DNA of 15,840 nucleotides from Chrysochromulina tobinii (Eukaryota; Haptophyta; Prymnesiales; Chrysochromulinaceae). Every line of letters begins with the position of its first letter. Position 1 is the stretch's first letter. The stretch is from positions 1-15,840 of the forward strand of contig JWZX01002864.1 in NCBI GenBank assembly GCA_001275005.1, given 5' to 3'. Positions 7,854-15,517 of this stretch are shown one piece after another. The notes under the pieces are model-generated. The model did no database searches. It had not been told where the DNA came from and saw nothing but the letters and a program-made list of their open reading frames with translations. The position numbers and the translations under genes were made by a program.

Positions 7854-8529
7854 TGTCTGCGACCTACCACATGTCAAGACAGGATCCTCGCAAAGTTATG
7901 CCGCAAAGTTAGGCGCCGTCTCGGCCTTCCAAGCGCCGTTGCGGCGTTCCAGACGCAGTTTGATGATACGAACGGTGAGCTTTGGAACGTTCGGTGTGAC
8001 ATCACCTTGGTAGCATGGTCAGTAGGCAGGCAAAGCCCAAAGGTTAACACCAGGTCACAAGGGAGTGCCGCGTAAAGGGCCGGATGCAGACCTATCGATG
8101 TCGAATCTGATCAGAGCGAAGGATTTCGGCTTTGCGTGAGGGCGCAGACCCATATTGGTGCAACATTTGGTGTCGCGCGGCGCCGCGCGCGACGCGGGGG
8201 GGGCGTGGCGCGGGATGCCCTCGTCTCGGTGCCCTTCCGGGCGGTCCGCGGGGGCCGGGGGGGCGTAGCGTAGGCCGATGTCTCGCCGGTCGGCGGTTAG
8301 GCGTTAGTACATCATGTGTTTGTGTGCGCGTCTACCACCGCGCCATTTTGAGCCAGTTGTTGTTTATGAATCGCGCGCGTGCGTGCGCGTCAGTCTCGTC
8401 GTTCAGTCTGCCCGGGCCGGGTACCAGAACCATTGTAAAATGTGGTATCTGACAACCCGTGGTGTCTGATTTGGCGCCCCGGCCGCCTTGAGGTTGAGCA
8501 GCCGTCTGCATTTACGTCTCAGACCCAGC
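7854..8529 (-). other. Intergenic region between the methyltransferase and channel genes
   Basis: About 675 nt without a supported gene on either strand. The longest frames are Arg/Gly-rich GC artefacts. It has G runs (7 to 8 G) near 8194-8202 and 8258-8266, and a duplicated CGCAAAGTTA just upstream of the channel gene (7889 and 7902 area). It probably holds the channel promoter and the methyltransferase 3' UTR. Confidence 0.45.
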
Positions 8530-9198
8530 TCAGACCCGCTCGTACGCGAGGAATGTCAGCATGCCTCGCCCATACTTGATTGGCTCCCTCCTCAAGAGTC
8601 GGAGGGCGCTGCCGGTTTCGAGTGCCCGTGAGGTGCAAAGCAGGCGCGACCCCGACCGAAGGCGTTGCGCATCAGCAGCAACCCTCTCCACCATCTCGTC
8701 GGTGAAGCAGGTGAGCGACACAAACACGAGATCGCAGTCGGTCCATGGGTGTGACAACGCGTCGCCGCACTCGAACCTCACCTCGGGAGTTCGCAGCGCA
8801 CGCGCGTCGGCGGCTAGCACCGCCTCGTGCGCCCGCATGGCAGCCTTATGCAGTGGCTCCAGGATCTCGATGCCTGTTGCACTTGCCAGTGGGTGCAATA
8901 GAGCGGCGGTGAGCACGGCCTTGCCGCTGCCACTGCCTAGGTCCACAAACGTCTCGCCAGCACGGGGAGCGCACCAGCTCAATGCAGTTGCAAACGCCTC
9001 CGGATTCACCTCTCCGTACTGGATGCCATCAATGTAGATGCCCGCTTCTCTTTGTTGCCGCTTCGCGGTGCGAGCAATGTCGTAGCCGTCGATGGCGACG
9101 TAAGCACTGGTCACAATCGCGAGGCTTCTGGCCACATCGGCAAGGGGCTCATCCTCCACACCATCGCTTCGAGCGCGCTTCTTGCCGCTCATGGGCAT
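8530..9198 (-). CDS. DOT1-like SAM-dependent methyltransferase
   Basis: 222 aa from the ATG at 9198, which starts MPMSGKKRAR, a basic nuclear-localisation-like stretch. An in-frame ATG at 9306 would add 36 residues and has A at -3; the frame stays open to 9402, so the start is uncertain. The core is a Rossmann-type class I methyltransferase: YGEV (61-64), VDLGSGSGKAVL (85-96; SAM-binding motif I), GIEIL (109-113; acidic end of strand 2), FECGDAL (142-148), and CDLVFVSLTCF (155-165) where motif IV lies. The order YGE, DLGSGxGK, GIEI is that of DOT1 histone H3 lysine methyltransferases (PF08123-type), while the NNF tripeptide of classical DOT1 is replaced by SLTCF. It transfers a methyl group from SAM; the target may be a histone or another protein. 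Domain fold sure, substrate not. Confidence 0.75.
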   Translation of the reverse strand: MPMSGKKRARSDGVEDEPLADVARSLAIVTSAYVAIDGYDIARTAKRQQREAGIYIDGIQYGEVNPEAFATALSWCAPRAGETFVDLGSGSGKAVLTAALLHPLASATGIEILEPLHKAAMRAHEAVLAADARALRTPEVRFECGDALSHPWTDCDLVFVSLTCFTDEMVERVAADAQRLRSGSRLLCTSRALETGSALRLLRREPIKYGRGMLTFLAYERV

Positions 9199-9539
9199 TT
9201 GCGCGAGCGCGTGGGCGGTGGCGTTACGTGAACTTGTGCGAGCATGGGTGATGAGGAAACTTTTGTGGTCCTGTGAATTGGCGCACGTGACCCCAGGCAA
9301 ACACATTTTTTCGATGTATTCAACCCAGGTGTGCGTGTGAACAAGGATGTCACATCTTGGTTGAGCCGTGCGCACTCGACTTCTCGCTCCTGTCTCTCTC
9401 AACCGCTCTCACTCTCTCTCTCAATTTCGTTTCGCTCTCTCTGCCAGTCTTCGAAGAGCACCGAGGTGCAGTGGGCAAACTATAAGACGTCAGCGTTGCT
9501 GCACCCTTCCTTGAGTGTGAGCGTGTGCGCCGCATGCAA
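9199..9539 (-). promoter_or_regulatory. Leader and promoter of the methyltransferase, with a GA/CT tract
   Basis: About 340 nt between the SURP-gene stop and the methyltransferase start. It includes a CT-rich stretch at about 9385-9445 (GA-rich on the transcribed strand). GA/CT microsatellites are common in plant and algal promoters; a role here is inference. Codons 9306-9199 may instead be coding if the upstream ATG is used. Confidence 0.35.
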
Positions 9540-11048
9540 TTATGAGCCCGAGTAAAGCTGCGTCTTACTGATGAAAAGCTTCTCCTTGTACGTGTTGGCG
9601 GAGCGGTTACGGAAGGCAGCGAAAGCGTCGTCTTCGCCACTGGCCCTCGCGGCACCAAGGCCGACGTGCCGCTGCCCGTGGTCGTCAATCGCTCTGTCCA
9701 GAAGCGACAATCGGTGAGCATCATGGGAGATTGGGGGAGATAGAGGGAGATGAGGCGGCCACGCGCGCTCCCAGTCACCTTCCGTCCTCGCGCACGCCCA
9801 TCTCCAACTGTGCGGCCGCCGCAGGACGCGCATACCCGCCCGTCTCCACCCCCCCACGGTCACCGCGCGTCGGCGAGCGCGAGCGCCGTGGTGAGCTCGA
9901 ACGTCGTAGATTCGAGGAGGGCTCATCGCGCGCACCGCCGCCACCTCCACCGCCGCCGCCACCGCTTCGCTCGCCCGCTCGGTCTCTTCTATGGTCTCTA
10001 TCGCGCTCGCTACCCGCGCTGCCCGCACCGTCATACTCACAGGCTCGCCCGCGCGGCTCGCGCGCGTGCTGCTCGTGCTCGCGCCCGCTCTCGCGCCTGC
10101 GGCTCCGGTGCGAAGGCGGCCGCTCGCCAGAGTAGTAACGGTCGACTGCCGCAAGCACCTGTGCCTGGACGTTCGAGGGAGGGGGAGGGACCCAGCCGAG
10201 AGCGACGGCCGCCCCAGTCGAAGAGAACGAACGCACGGGTGGTGCAATGTGAATCCGCGGTGCAGGCCAAGGCGGGCAGACGAGGAGCAGGCAGGGGCGG
10301 TGCGCCGCAAGCGCGCATGTGCAGGTGCAGCAGTGCAATTCGCTAGCGGAGGCGCGCGCGGCGCGGCGGGGGTCGGAAGTGCCTGCGGCGCATCCCGCGG
10401 TGGCAGAGCACGTGGCAACTCGTTGGGCTGCAGAGGAACGAAGGGGGGCGGCCGTCGACTGTCGCCGCGACCACTGCGGCCACTGAAGTGGGCACGCTCG
10501 CCATGACGCTCACGTAAGATGGTCGCGAGCAGCCCGACGGGGCACGTGAAGGCGGAGAGAGTGGCCGAAGTCGTCGGCGGCGCGGCTGCCCCATTCGTAA
10601 GGAGGACGGGTGCGGTGACCATTGGCGGCGCCATCGGAGGCGGCGGAGGCACCTCAGGTAGTGGAACCTGGTGGAGGCTCGGGTAGTACAATGCTGGCGC
10701 TTGCGGTGGCTGTGGCGGCATCTGCGGCGGGCCCCAGCCTTGGGGCGGCGGGGGCGGCAGGGGCGGCGGGCCCCAGCCTTGGGGCGGCGGGAGCGGAGGA
10801 GGTGGCGCGAGATGACCCATCGAAGGCGCCGCTGGCGCTGCCCCTAGGCTAACGAGCCGGAACTGATAGTAGGCATGGGCTGGCGAGGACATGTCGTGCA
10901 AGAAGGCGAAGCGAGGGTTTCCGCGCTCCTTTTCACGGACCATGCTCTCGAAAGCCGTGCCTTCTGGGCCTTTGCGAACTTTGAGCTCGGCCAGCTTGTC
11001 CACCGCCTGCAGGACATCAGGAGGGAGCCCTGACCATGGCTGCGTCAT
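9540..11048 (-). CDS. SURP and RS-domain splicing factor, CHERP-like
   Basis: Proposed exons 11048-10383, 10164-9779 and 9693-9540 give 401 aa. The ATG at 11048 has A at -3. Residues 14-65 form a SURP (SWAP) domain: VDKLAELKVRKGPEGTAFES, then NPRFAFLHDM and AYYQFRL. A Pro-rich segment with two PPPQGWGPP blocks (about 75-150) follows, then VGLLATILR and PLQPNELPRALPPRD. Exon 2 has AAVDRYYSG, an Arg/Ser/Asp-rich RS region (about 239-322, including RRSSSPRRSRSPTR) and a Gly run. Exon 3 gives VGLGAARASGEDDAFAAFRNRSANTYKEKL, which resembles the segment after the G-patch of CHERP and related U2-snRNP-associated SURP proteins. A clear CID and the G-patch core are missing. Likely role: nuclear pre-mRNA splicing factor. 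The first intron uses a GC donor and is the weakest part of the model. Confidence 0.68.
   Translation of the reverse strand: MTQPWSGLPPDVLQAVDKLAELKVRKGPEGTAFESMVREKERGNPRFAFLHDMSSPAHAYYQFRLVSLGAAPAAPSMGHLAPPPPLPPPQGWGPPPLPPPPPQGWGPPQMPPQPPQAPALYYPSLHQVPLPEVPPPPPMAPPMVTAPVLLTNGAAAPPTTSATLSAFTCPVGLLATILRERHGERAHFSGRSGRGDSRRPPPFVPLQPNELPRALPPRDAPQALPTPAAPRAPPLANCTAAPAHARLRRTAPACSSSARLGLHRGFTLHHPCVRSLRLGRPSLSAGSLPLPRTSRHRCLRQSTVTTLASGRLRTGAAGARAGASTSSTRASRAGEPVSMTVRAARVASAIETIEETERASEAVAAAVEVAAVRAMSPPRIYDVRAHHGARARRRAVTVGGWRRAGMRVLRRPHSWRWACARTEGDWERAWPPHLPLSPPISHDAHRLSLLDRAIDDHGQRHVGLGAARASGEDDAFAAFRNRSANTYKEKLFISKTQLYSGS
9694..9778 (-). other. Second intron of the SURP gene (GT-AG, 85 nt)
   Basis: Donor GACGGAAG|GTGACT and acceptor TTCTGGACAG. 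The phase-2 junction gives REDG-R-AIDDHG and leads into the conserved-looking tail. Exons 2 and 3 together are 540 nt, a multiple of three ending at TAA. Confidence 0.7.
10165..10382 (-). other. First intron of the SURP gene, probable GC-AG (218 nt)
   Basis: Donor CCGCAG|GCACTT and acceptor CGAACGTCCAG, phase 0, joining PPRDAPQ to AQVLAAVDRYYSG and moving the reading frame onto the RS region. An AG six bases later (GCACAG, ending 10159) works equally well. No GT donor in the stretch gives as good a join. A GT alternative further downstream is possible. Confidence 0.5.
10731..10797 (-). repeat. Proline-rich coding repeat
   Basis: A 24-bp block beginning GGGCCCCAGCCTTGGGGCGG occurs twice, about 40 bp apart, with GGCGGC filler between. 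It codes for the duplicated PPPQGWGPP segment of the SURP protein. Recent-looking in-frame duplication. Confidence 0.75.
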
Positions 11049-11117
11049 CGTGACCCACGAGGGTCCTCGGACGGAGTGTGAACTGACGCACTGTGAACAA
11101 CTGTCCGACTACAAACC

Positions 11118-12209
11118 TCAGAAAAACTCCAACTGGACTGCATGCCCAGCGCCTTTGCCCCCTCGCCCACAGCACGCCGTCTTGAGCGCGGGGTGCTGCA
11201 AGTGCTCGGTACTGACAAAGATGGTGCGAAGCGACGGCAGGCCGCCGCTCTTCGGCTCGATGGCGCTCGCCAGTACGTTGAGCCCGCGATCGCCCACGCC
11301 TACGCCGCGCATATGGAGCTCCTTCAACTGGGGGAAGCACTTACGGTCCTCATGGACGTCCTCGCGATCGGGCATCCACTTGGTCGCCACTTGCGCGATC
11401 GCCTCAATGCCCTCGTCACCGATGGCCTCGTTGCCGCTGAGCCCGAGGCACGTGAGCTCGGCCAAGTGGCCGTGCGTCGCCGTCTCGGCAAGAGCGACCA
11501 CACCTGATGAGGAAAAGCTGTTGCCGTTGAGGAAGAGCTGTGTGAGCCGCGACAGCGCGCCCCCATTGATGGCGGCGGCGAGCGCCTTGAGACCAGCGTC
11601 GCCCATCCGATTGCGGTCGACGTGGAGCGTCGTGAGGTGCGGGACGGCTCCGCGTTCCAGCGCGCTCCCCAATGCGACGAGAGAAGCATCGCGGAGCCTG
11701 TTACCCACTAGATCGAGCTCGCTCACCTGCTTCATCTTATCGTCGAGTACGGCGCACAGCGCGCCGATGTCATCGTCATCGAGCGCGCGGTTGCTCAGGC
11801 GCAGCTTGCGCAACCGCAGGAGGTCCTCGTAGCGGAAGTCGCACTTGTTCCACAAATGCATCAGCCCACGCACCTGGCTCCGTCGCTCAAGCTCCTGATC
11901 GTCTGGGATCGCCTGCTTTGTCTTGCGCGGAGAGGGCGAAGCCTTGCGGAGCATGCGTCGCAGCTGGGGCGAGAGCGATGAGCTCTCGCTAAGCTGCGGG
12001 CTGCGCGGCTTGCCCTTCTTTGGCGAGGATGGCGAGCCCGTGGTTGCCGACGAGGATTGCACTGCGGAAGGGTCATCAGGTAACTCGCTTCCGAGCAGCT
12101 CAGAGGTTTGCGCGATGGTTGCAGGCGGCTGCGATGACGAAGATGTTGCAGAGGAGTCGTTTGCAGAATCAGCATCAGCGTTGGTGCAGGCTCCGCCGTC
12201 CTCGTCCAT
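11118..12209 (-). CDS. Leucine-rich-repeat protein, ribonuclease-inhibitor type
   Basis: 363 aa from the ATG at 12209, which sits in a strong context (GGCCATGG); the codon two earlier in frame is TTG and is not used. The first 110 residues are disordered, Ser/Asp-rich, with basic KK and RK clusters and many SP sites (SPSSPKKGKPRSP, ASPSPRKTK) suited to phosphorylation. From about residue 133 come six or seven repeats of 28-30 residues: LRKLRLSNRALDDDD, VSELDLVGNRLRDAS, LTTLHVDRNRMGDAG, LTQLFLNGNSFSSSG, LTCLGLSGNEAIGDEG, LKELHMRGVGVGDRG, LRTIFVS. The LxxLxLxxNxxxDxG pattern with alternating helix is the RI-like LRR of RanGAP and NLR-type proteins. No signal peptide, NACHT or kinase domain. Probably a cytosolic or nuclear protein-binding scaffold. 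The stop lies 69 nt before the SURP gene ATG on the same strand. Confidence 0.78.
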   Translation of the reverse strand: MDEDGGACTNADADSANDSSATSSSSQPPATIAQTSELLGSELPDDPSAVQSSSATTGSPSSPKKGKPRSPQLSESSSLSPQLRRMLRKASPSPRKTKQAIPDDQELERRSQVRGLMHLWNKCDFRYEDLLRLRKLRLSNRALDDDDIGALCAVLDDKMKQVSELDLVGNRLRDASLVALGSALERGAVPHLTTLHVDRNRMGDAGLKALAAAINGGALSRLTQLFLNGNSFSSSGVVALAETATHGHLAELTCLGLSGNEAIGDEGIEAIAQVATKWMPDREDVHEDRKCFPQLKELHMRGVGVGDRGLNVLASAIEPKSGGLPSLRTIFVSTEHLQHPALKTACCGRGGKGAGHAVQLEFF

Positions 12210-12278
12210 GGCCAAATTTACAAATCGAACCTCAGATCAACACAAATTCATTCGACCCAAGTTGGGAAACTACGGGTA

Positions 12279-12298
12279 CGGTAAAAAGACACCGGGGG
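12279..12298 (+). repeat. Third copy of the dispersed CGGTAAAAAGACACC motif
   Basis: Twenty bases, CGGTAAAAAGACACCGGGGG, identical to 94-113, here in the 157-nt gap between the EF-hand gene stop and the LRR gene ATG. It is again followed within a few bases by an ACACAC stretch and GGGTAC. The orientation relative to the neighbouring gene is opposite to copy 1, since the LRR gene is on the minus strand. Confidence 0.8.
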
Positions 12299-12366
12299 AG
12301 GGTACACACACCTTGGGTACGGGCGGAGGGGCACAAGGCGATGCGGAGGGAGTTGCGTGACGTGGC

Positions 12367-14608
12367 TCACATGCGCGTGGGCGGGAGCCCGAGCCGCTGG
12401 CAGATGCTGTCGACAAGAGTCGTGTTGCCCTGGATGCTCGAGGCACGTACCGCCTCGACATATTCGGAGAAGACTACCTCAGCGCGGCGCACGAGACGGT
12501 TAGTGGTGATGCCGTAGTACATGTTGGGGTCCCGCTTTGGGATGGAGCGCATGCAAGTCAGGAGGTCTTGCTCAACGACAGAGCCGGGCGTGGCCGCGTT
12601 GATGAGCGCGGAGAGCTCGGAGATCGTGATCGAGCCGCTGTTATTGAAGTCGTACAAGTCGAAGAGGAAGGCAGCGCGTGTCTGCCAGGAAGGCATTGGG
12701 GTTGGGCGGGCGGGGATGGGGATGAGGGGGGATGAGGGGAGGCGGTTGGGCAGTGTGGGGCGGGCGGTTGAGGATAAGGTTGAGGATGAATGAGGTGACA
12801 AGGATGATGCTTTGCTGGCTAGGGCAGGCGGGCACGAGGAAGGAAGGTCTAAGGAGGGGATGACTCAGGGACTCGACGATCAAACCCGAACGAAACGGTT
12901 CTAGTGGCCGCGTCCGGGTGCCTCCGGGGGTGCCAGCGCCCACCTCGATGTCGTCCGAGGTGAGCACGGCAAAGTACTTGCACACGTCCTGGAAGGAAAG
13001 AGTGACCTCTTGTCCCTCGATGGGCACCTGGCCAACACATGCGTCTGCCCACATGCGATCCGCGAGCAGCTCGAGGATGATATTACCTTGCTCGGTCGCC
13101 GCGCGGGCGCGCTCCGCCTCGCGACGGGCCGCGGCGCCAAAGGGCTTTTTGGTCGCTTTGGGCTCGTCCAGCACGTTGGCCACGAGCCTCGAGAAGTCGG
13201 CACGGTTCATTCGGGCTGTGTTAACATGGCCCTGAGCCCGAGCTGCGGCTTCCGCCTCCATAGCTGTCTTGGTCTTGGGCATCGTCAACGGCGGCGGCAG
13301 CCGCAGCAACAACTTCGTCTGCAGGTCCAGCTCCTCCATCTTCGCCTTCGCGCCGCCGTCGCCGCCGGCAAACCACTCCTGTTGCAATGAGAGGGGGCCC
13401 GCACGCCGAGGGGAGAGCTTGGGAGGGAGAGGTGGCGCGCCTGACGTGTCCTCACGACTCGCCCTCCCGGCTCGTTTGGTGGCTCGCCCCGCCCCGCTGA
13501 TCTTTTCGGCGGCGGTCAGCCGGTCACCCCTAGTCTGCGGTTCGATGGCTGTCGAGGCGTGCGCGCCGTGCTTGTGGCCGCTGACCGCCTCCATGAACCA
13601 GTCAGAGAGTCGGCGACGGGAGACATCGGTGAAGCTGCCTGCGGAGTGGAACCTGGTGTTGAGCAGCTGACTCACGCGCAGGCGCGACGCGTCCGCCTTG
13701 GCGACGGGATCCTCATCGTTGATGCCCTTGGCCATCTCGGTCAGCCGCTTGCGCGCGAGTTCCTTTCGGAACGCGTTGGCGCGCTTGCCCGACGGATCGT
13801 CGTGTGTGATCAGCTCGAGCACGAGCCGATCGCCCGTCAGTACATCGGCATCTCCAAGACGTACAGTTTCTGGGTGCCTTCGTGGACTGAGTGCCTCTGC
13901 GGACCCTGCAGGGAACCGAGGCGTTTGCGGCTCCAAAATGGGGAACCGAGGCGAGCGTGGCGTCAACGGCCCTGCCGCCGCATCGGCCCACAGGCGCTCG
14001 TGAGGCGTCAGCGAGAAACTTGAGCCAACGAGCGAGCCGTCGAGGCGGCGCGGCGGTTTGGTGATCAGGCGCACGATCTCCTGCGGGTCGCTCCCGTGCG
14101 CGGTCGCCCAACCCCGCGCAGTCGCCACGAAGTTCGATTGGTCGACGTCTCGATTCGCGGTAGCCACCGGCCGCATGCGATTGGTGAGCGGATCCCTCGG
14201 CGGCATTTTGGGGGGCTGGCCCGCGTGCTCAAAGAGGTAATCGAGCTCATCGAGAGTAGGATGAGGCACGAGGTTGCCCGCATGATCGAGCGTGTCGCGG
14301 AAAGCTCGCACGAAGCCCTTGAAATCGAGGAGATGTTGCCTTTTGAGGATCCACGGATTCTCCTCGTTTGGACGGGTGACCTCCTTGGCGTGCTCGTCGA
14401 AGACGGCCTCGCCGACCATCTCCCACGAGCGCACCCATAGGCTGCTCTTGCCCGTGGGCGGAGACGGCCGGTTGGCGAAAGAGTCCCTGCCTGCGCCCAA
14501 GGCGCTCCCCTCAGTCACCCAAGGGTGGTTCAGCGTCTCGGCGCCCAAGGAGTGCGACCCAGCGGCGGCGGTCTGCCCGCGAGGAGCGAGCTTCTGTTGA
14601 CCTCGCAT
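12367..14608 (-). CDS. EF-hand calcium-binding protein
   Basis: Exons 14608-12944 and 12681-12367 give 659 aa from the ATG at 14608. An ATG at 14710 in the same frame lies in AT-rich, leader-like DNA and is less likely. Most of the protein is charged and low in recognisable domains: a segment LDFKGFVRAFRDTLDHAG followed by HPTLDELDYLFEHAG looks like a degenerate helix-loop-helix; there are SP/TP clusters (LTPRSPRFPILEPQTPRFP) and a Lys/Ala-rich helix (MEAEAAARAQGH). The exon junction rebuilds the one canonical EF-hand: AAFLFDLYD then the 12-residue loop DFNNSGSITISE (566-577), with D, N, S, I and E at the ligand positions, followed by LSALINAATPG. A second hand of the pair may be the helix before it (LSFQDVCKYFAVLTSDD). 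Likely a Ca2+ sensor of unknown partner. It may be the downstream part of a larger gene that begins with the acidic ORF to its right. Confidence 0.72.
12682..12943 (-). other. Intron of the EF-hand gene (GT-AG, 262 nt)
   Basis: Donor GACATCGAG|GTGGGC and acceptor GCCTTCCTGGCAG, phase 0, joining TSDDIE to TRAAFLFDLYD. The intron is pyrimidine-rich on the transcribed strand toward its 3' end (many CCCCATCCCC-like blocks). Unspliced reading continues as Pro-rich text and stops before the rest of the EF-hand. Confidence 0.8.
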
Positions 14609-14614
14609 ACGTAT

Positions 14615-14949
14615 CTGGAAACACGAGACTTCGTTGCAAGTAACGGATTGGCGCATGGCGGTATGCATGCAGATAAGAAAATGAATCCGCAATAAAATGT
14701 AGACGGTCATAGACGGTCAGTGATACCCATCCGCAGCTTTTCAACAAAAGCAAAAAAGCAAGCGTGCGTATCGTATAGAAATTTGACCCCGTGCTGTGTT
14801 TTGGCGCTTTGTGTTTTTGTGTTTTAGCCTCACCCGCAGGGCGTGTGTTTTGTGTTTTTGTGTTTTGGCCTTGCTCGCCTGAGGGCTGTGTTTTGTGTTT
14901 TCGTGTTTTGGGGCCTCTGCAGGCAGGGTGAACTCAACGGACAACGTAC
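14615..14949 (-). other. Candidate intron linking the acidic ORF to the EF-hand gene
   Basis: Donor GGCCCG|GTACGT and acceptor CTCGTGTTTCCAG, 335 nt. Both ends are phase 0, so the acidic ORF (15252-14950, 101 codons) would join the EF-hand frame six bases before its ATG at 14608, giving about 762 aa. The stretch is clearly lower in GC than the flanks and is full of simple repeats, as expected of an intron or an intergenic spacer. Confidence 0.4.
14793..14932. repeat. Roughly 42-bp minisatellite, three copies
   Basis: Three imperfect units built on GTGTTTTGTGTTTTTGTGTTTT followed by a GC-rich tail ending AGGGC or AGGGTG; unit starts are about 41 and 43 bases apart (14811, 14852, 14895). On the transcribed strand it reads AAAACACAAAAACAC. 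Its translation (QNTKTQNT, KHKNTKHT) is low complexity and probably not coding. Confidence 0.8.
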
Positions 14950-15252
14950 CGGGCCCCTCGTGATCGCCCTACGTTTCTTGCCAACACCGCTTTCTTTATC
15001 ACCATCACCATCGCTGTTGTCGCTATTATGTGGACCCTCGTCATCATCATCCTCGACGTCAAAGTCGGCTTCGGATTCATCGTCATCTGAGCTATCCTCA
15101 TCATCCGCCGAGCGTCGCATCGCCTCAGCGTGGATGATGGATTCGATGTTGATGGCCTCGTTGTCTTCGTGACTATCTTCGTCACTCATACGAAGAGCGA
15201 TGAAATCCGGATTGCCCCTCTTCGCCCGACGGACAGAGCGCATCATGCCCAT
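14830..15252 (-). CDS. Acidic protein, possibly the first exon of the EF-hand gene
   Basis: The ATG at 15252 is the first after an in-frame TGA about 50 nt upstream. Residues 1-13 are basic (MGMMRSVRRAKRG), then NPDFIALRMSDEDS, an acidic stretch rich in Asp, Glu and Ser (about 23-88, DEDSSDDDESEADFDVEDDDDE) and KKRRAITRG at 92-100, a possible nuclear localisation signal. Read straight through, the ORF ends at 14830 after a low-complexity NTKTQNT/KHKNTKH tail made by the minisatellite, which argues that the real coding part stops or splices at about 14950. CK2-type Ser-Asp/Glu sites are abundant. I do not recognise the family. Acidic nuclear proteins such as histone chaperones and ribosome-biogenesis factors look similar by composition only. 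Confidence 0.5.
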   Translation of the reverse strand: MGMMRSVRRAKRGNPDFIALRMSDEDSHEDNEAINIESIIHAEAMRRSADDEDSSDDDESEADFDVEDDDDEGPHNSDNSDGDGDKESGVGKKRRAITRGPVRCPLSSPCLQRPQNTKTQNTALRRARPKHKNTKHTPCG

Positions 15253-15267
15253 ATCGAGTTCAGCATC

Positions 15268-15299
15268 CACGAAGCGTGCGCCGTCACGAAGCGTGCGCC
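15268..15299. repeat. 17-bp tandem duplication upstream of the acidic ORF
   Basis: CACGAAGCGTGCGCC occurs at 15268-15282 and 15285-15299, a 17-bp period. It lies immediately upstream of the ATG at 15252 on the minus strand, in the probable 5' UTR. Confidence 0.8.
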
Positions 15300-15517
15300 A
15301 TCACTCGGGCCGAGAATCGCAGTGAATACTGGTGTACATTCACGATTGCGAGGGCGCTCACTGGCCGCATGTCGATGATTGACCTGATGACTTTCTGATA
15401 TCACCGGCGTGAATGGAGGCGTGGCGATGCGCCCGCGTGCTCGCGGTAATGGCGGAATCTCTCTTTGTTGATCAAGAGAGGAGGTTGATGGACCAGCGCC
15501 GCGTGCGCACATCGCGC

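Noticed and set aside
8132-8452. Plus-strand 106-codon frame in the gap before the methyltransferase
   Set aside because: Gly/Arg/Ala-rich, driven by G runs; no ATG context, no domain.
7854-8529. Possible tRNA or small nuclear RNA in the large gap
   Set aside because: I looked for cloverleaf arms and snRNA-like motifs by eye and found none; a covariance-model scan would be needed to exclude one.
9540-10382. Continuous reading of the SURP gene frame to 9540 as a 502-aa protein
   Set aside because: After about 10380 the text becomes Arg/Ala/Thr-rich nonsense while another frame shows a good RS domain; only the last segment returns to sense. Two introns explain it better.
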